DNA of 8,630 nt, from assembly GCF_000718775.1 (NCBI RefSeq), contig NZ_JOCB01000168.1, positions 1 through 8,630 on the forward strand. The letters are read 5' to 3'. The notes under the pieces are model-generated. The model was not told the DNA's origin. It searched no databases and saw only the letters and a list, made by a program, of their open reading frames with translations. Positions within the stretch are counted from its first letter, which is position 1. Each line of letters begins with the position of its first letter. The position numbers and the translations under genes were made by a program. Below are positions 6,686-8,630 of this stretch, piece after piece. This stretch comes from Streptomyces sp. NRRL S-31. Its GTDB lineage: Bacteria; Actinomycetota; Actinomycetes; Streptomycetales; Streptomycetaceae.

Positions 6686-6790
6686 CCGTTCCCTGACCTC
6701 GTCCCTTGCTGCCTCGGCCCTTGCCTGGCCTCGTCGTCCGTTCGCCGGTCTCGTCCGTTCGCCGGTCTCGTCCGTCCCGTGGCGCCGGCG
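6675..6790 (-). other. 116-base gap upstream of the tube gene
   Basis: This is non-coding sequence between the stop of the repeat protein and the tube gene. It holds a 17-base tandem repeat (6734-6775) and the four-codon ORF. It is the most likely place in this stretch for an internal promoter, but I do not recognise -10/-35 elements, and no stable terminator hairpin followed by a T-run is evident. Confidence 0.4.
6734..6775. repeat. 17-base tandem repeat, two copies plus a partial third
   Basis: The unit TCGTCCGTTCGCCGGTC occurs exactly at 6734-6750 and 6751-6767, followed by the first eight bases of a third copy at 6768-6775. It lies in the gap between the repeat protein and the tube gene. 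Confidence 0.85.
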
Positions 6791-8630
6791 TCAGCGGCGT
6801 CCGTCGTGGGGGCGGCCCGTGCGCTCCCGGCCACGGCGCAGTTCCGCGCGCAGCAGCCGGGCCACCGGGTCGATCAGACGGCGTGCCAGGTCGTCCAGGT
6901 CGGGGACGGGGCCGGGATCCTGCGGTGGACCGGTGTGCCGGGACGCGCCCTTGCCGGTGGCGGACCGGGAGGCCGACCCGGACGCCGGCCGCGGGCGGTC
7001 ACGCGCCGGCACCCCCTTGGCCGGCCCTCCGGAACGCACACCGTCACCGGAGCCGGAGCCGGAGCCGGAGCCGGCACCGGTGCGCTGCACCCGGGGCGCC
7101 GCACCGCCGGTCGTACCGCCCGGCGCGGCCTTCTTCAGCCGCACCACGGGTACGGACCCCTCCGGTGCCGGCGCCGACGTGGCCGAGGGGCGGTCCGTGA
7201 GCGGCGGCGCCTGCGGGGCGGTCACCGGCAGGGGGCCCGCCGGTCCGGCGGCGGACGGGGCGGACGTCCCGGAGCCCGGCGTCTGCGGACGGGGCGGTAC
7301 GGGACGGACGACCGGGACGCGCTGAACGGGCGCCGTGTCGCCCGTGGTCGGGATCCGTGGCACCCCCGGCGCTCCCGGTGCCCCCGTCGGTACGCCCGGC
7401 AACCGCGGTCCGGGGCGGACGGCTGCGGCCCGCTGGACGCTCGGCGCCGCCGAGGCGGATGGCACTGACGGCGCGGGGGCGTACGAGGAGGCGACCGGCC
7501 CGCCGGAGGGGGCGGCGCTCCGTGTGCCGGAGGGGGCGGCGCTCCGTGTGCCGGAGGGCGCGGCGCTCCGTGTGCCGGAGGGCGCGGCGCTCCGTGTGCC
7601 GGAAGGAGTGGTCGCCGGTCCGCCGGGAGGGGTGGCGGTCCGTGCCCCGGAAGGGGCGAGGTTCGGCTGTGCCGGGGCGGAGCGGGTGGCGGCCGGTGTG
7701 CCGGGCCAGCGTGCCGCCACCACGGGTCGGCCGCCGGAGCGGACGGCGGCGGGCGCCGCCCCTTCCGGGAGCCGGGTGTTCAGGACGAGCGGTCGCGCGG
7801 CGAGCAGGGAGAGCGTGCGGGGCGCCGTCGGCGCGGAGCGCGCCGTGGCGCGGGTCGCGGTGGGAGTGGACGGGCCGGACGGGCCGGACGGGCTGGACGG
7901 GCTGGACGGGCTGGACGGGCTGGACGGGCTGGACGGGCTGGACGGGCTGGACGGGCTGGACGGGCCTGCCGGGCCCGACGGGCCGGTGGACCGCGCGCCC
8001 GGGGCTCCGGGGGTGCCGCCGGTCACGGACCGGGCGACGACGACCGGGACCGAGGCAGCGGGGTCCAGGTGCCGCTGCCCGCCGGAGTCCTGCCCGCCCG
8101 AAACCTGCCTGCCGCCGGACGCCGTGCCGGTCCGGCGTGCGTGTCCTGTCCCGCCCACGCCCGTCTCGCGCACGGCCTCTGCCGGGCCCTGGGCCGCGGT
8201 GGCCGTCGACGGCGTCACCAGCGGCGTCGCGGGTCCGTCCGTCGAGTGCGCGGGGGCGGGCCGCGCGGCACCCGTCGAGCCGGTGGAGCCGGTGGAGTCG
8301 GGGGAACCAGTGGAGCCGGTGGAGCCGGTCGCGAGGCGGCGCTGCACCTCACCCGTCCCCAGCAGGGGTCCGCCGTGGGCGGTGCCGGAACGGCCGCGGT
8401 TCCGCGGTCCTGTCCTACCGGGGTGCGTCGGCCGTCCCGGCCCGACACCGTGGCACCCGGCGATCCGGCGCTCGGCAGTCCGGCGCTCGGCGGCAGTGCG
8501 GGCAGCGGCGCGCCCAGGCCGCCGCGCGCCCCCCGTCGAGCCGGTGGAGCCGGTGGAGTCGGGGGAACCAGTGGAGCCGGTGGAGCCGGTCGCGAGGCGG
8601 CGCTGCACCTCACCCGTCCCCAGCAGGGGT
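6791..8630 (-). CDS. Low-complexity repeat protein with conserved-looking C-terminal helix (5' end outside window)
   Basis: The frame is open from the right edge to the TGA at 6791, giving at least 612 residues. No ordinary domain is recognisable in the bulk: it is Pro/Ser/Thr/Gly/Ala/Arg with blocks of tandem repeats (87-residue duplication, SPS array, APSGTRSA array, Gly-Ser run) and almost no aromatic or acidic residues, so it should be disordered. The Val-Gln-Arg tripeptide recurs five times. The last 37 residues differ: PDLDDLARRLIDPVARLLRA followed by ELRRGRER looks like a charged amphipathic helix. A GTG at 8608 could be read as a start, but it lies inside a duplicated segment whose other copy is internal, so the true start is probably upstream. 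Its place before the tube/LysM/spike genes suggests a particle component, possibly an Afp6/Pvc6-position protein with an inflated linker (low-confidence inference). Codon choice matches its neighbours. Confidence 0.75.
   Translation of the reverse strand, partial: PLLGTGEVQRRLATGSTGSTGSPDSTGSTGSTGGARRPGRAAARTAAERRTAERRIAGCHGVGPGRPTHPGRTGPRNRGRSGTAHGGPLLGTGEVQRRLATGSTGSTGSPDSTGSTGSTGAARPAPAHSTDGPATPLVTPSTATAAQGPAEAVRETGVGGTGHARRTGTASGGRQVSGGQDSGGQRHLDPAASVPVVVARSVTGGTPGAPGARSTGPSGPAGPSSPSSPSSPSSPSSPSSPSSPSSPSGPSGPSTPTATRATARSAPTAPRTLSLLAARPLVLNTRLPEGAAPAAVRSGGRPVVAARWPGTPAATRSAPAQPNLAPSGARTATPPGGPATTPSGTRSAAPSGTRSAAPSGTRSAAPSGTRSAAPSGGPVASSYAPAPSVPSASAAPSVQRAAAVRPGPRLPGVPTGAPGAPGVPRIPTTGDTAPVQRVPVVRPVPPRPQTPGSGTSAPSAAGPAGPLPVTAPQAPPLTDRPSATSAPAPEGSVPVVRLKKAAPGGTTGGAAPRVQRTGAGSGSGSGSGDGVRSGGPAKGVPARDRPRPASGSASRSATGKGASRHTGPPQDPGPVPDLDDLARRLIDPVARLLRAELRRGRERTGRPHDGRR
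7047..7076. repeat. 6-base CCGGAG tandem repeat (Gly-Ser run)
   Basis: Four perfect CCGGAG units at 7047-7070 and a degenerate fifth encode the Gly-Ser-Gly-Ser stretch of the repeat protein, next to a VQRT motif. Confidence 0.85.
7503..7598. repeat. 24-base tandem repeat, four units (APSGTRSA)
   Basis: Four 24-base units begin at 7503, 7527, 7551 and 7575. Units 1 and 2 are identical, and units 3 and 4 are identical to each other, differing from the first pair by a single base. A degenerate fifth starts at 7599. In frame they encode the octapeptide APSGTRSA. The pairing suggests a two-unit block was duplicated. Confidence 0.9.
7868..7984. repeat. 9-base tandem array encoding SPS/GPS triplets (about 13 units)
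   Basis: Eight consecutive perfect GGACGGGCT units (7886-7957) are flanked by three GGACGGGCC units and two degenerate ones. On the minus strand the central unit encodes Ser-Pro-Ser and the flanking form Gly-Pro-Ser, so the edges read like a collagen-type Gly-X-Y run and the core has Ser in place of Gly by one transition. The array is in frame and 3-base periodic, so copy-number change would keep the frame. Confidence 0.92.
8271..8369. repeat. Direct repeat, internal copy (99 bases, identical to 8532-8630)
   Basis: This segment is base-for-base identical to 8532-8630, offset 261 bases (87 codons, in frame). To the left, homology continues about 11 more bases with two mismatches (8268, 8270). 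It encodes the LLGTGEVQRRLATG segment and the following Thr-Gly-Ser run, itself made of 9-base CCGGTGGAG-like units. Identity at third positions indicates a recent duplication or gene conversion. Confidence 0.93.
8532..8630. repeat. Direct repeat, outer copy (reaches right window edge)
   Basis: This is the partner of 8271-8369, identical over all visible 99 bases. It reaches the window edge, so the full length and copy number of the 87-codon unit cannot be judged here. Confidence 0.93.

Noticed and set aside
4038..7325. Very long plus-strand open frame (over 1000 codons)
   Set aside because: It runs antisense across the spike, LysM and tube genes and their gaps, has no recognisable domain, and is the usual by-product of GC-rich third positions in minus-strand genes.
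7503..7984. Possible CRISPR array from regular repeats
   Set aside because: The repeats are tandem without unique spacers, are multiples of three bases and lie in frame within a coding region.
8606..8608. GTG as the start of the repeat protein
   Set aside because: The same GTG and its surroundings occur inside the gene in the second repeat copy (codon at 8345-8347), and the frame continues open to the window edge, so it is most likely an internal Val.
8215..8613. Pro-rich minus-strand open frame in the repeat region
   Set aside because: It is another frame of the repeated DNA of the large protein; low complexity makes several frames open at once.

Overview
The window is very GC-rich (I estimate above 70%). 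G or C fills nearly every third codon position, and the proteins are rich in Ala, Arg, Gly and Pro. This is typical of an actinomycete, most likely Streptomyces or a close relative. Every gene I can support lies on the minus strand and reads from the right edge to the left. Together they form the baseplate and spike module of a phage-tail-like contractile injection system (CIS). The family resembles the Serratia Afp and Photorhabdus PVC particles, and within Actinobacteria the lineage usually called eCIS class IId. Published work on Streptomyces members describes particles that stay in the cytoplasm and are linked to cell death and development. That role is established knowledge of the family and is not visible here.

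Layout in the direction of transcription: (1) 8630-6791, the 3' part of a long low-complexity Pro/Ser/Thr/Gly/Arg protein, built from several tandem repeats and ending in a short charged helix; its start lies beyond the window. (2) A 116-base gap with a 17-base repeat and a four-codon upstream ORF. (3) 6674-6249, tube protein. (4) A 94-base gap. (5) 6154-5432, LysM protein joining tube to spike. (6) 5435-3609, VgrG/gp5-like spike. (7) A 172-base repeat-rich gap. (8) 3436-3119, PAAR tip. (9) 3119-2697, gp25-like wedge/sheath adaptor. (10) 2697-742, gp6/J-like baseplate wedge. (11) 745-182, gpI-like tail protein. (12) 177 to the left edge, the start of a zinc-ribbon protein with a proline-rich linker.

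LysM to spike, PAAR to gp25, gp25 to J, and J to gpI all overlap by 1 or 4 bases, and gpI and the zinc-ribbon gene are 4 bases apart, so the module looks translationally coupled. The only real gaps are the three repeat-bearing ones. Sheath, cap, AAA+ ATPase and tape-measure genes are not in view; by analogy they should lie beyond the edges. I saw no tRNA, rRNA, CRISPR, transposase, convincing promoter or terminator.

The structural proteins are recognisable members of known families. The least explained part is the repeat-built protein at the right. It contains an exact 99-base duplication with a 261-base (87-codon) period, a 9-base SPS array, a 24-base array, recurring Val-Gln-Arg motifs and an ordered-looking C-terminal helix. 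The repetitive gap between spike and PAAR and the duplicated start region of the tube gene are also worth a second look.
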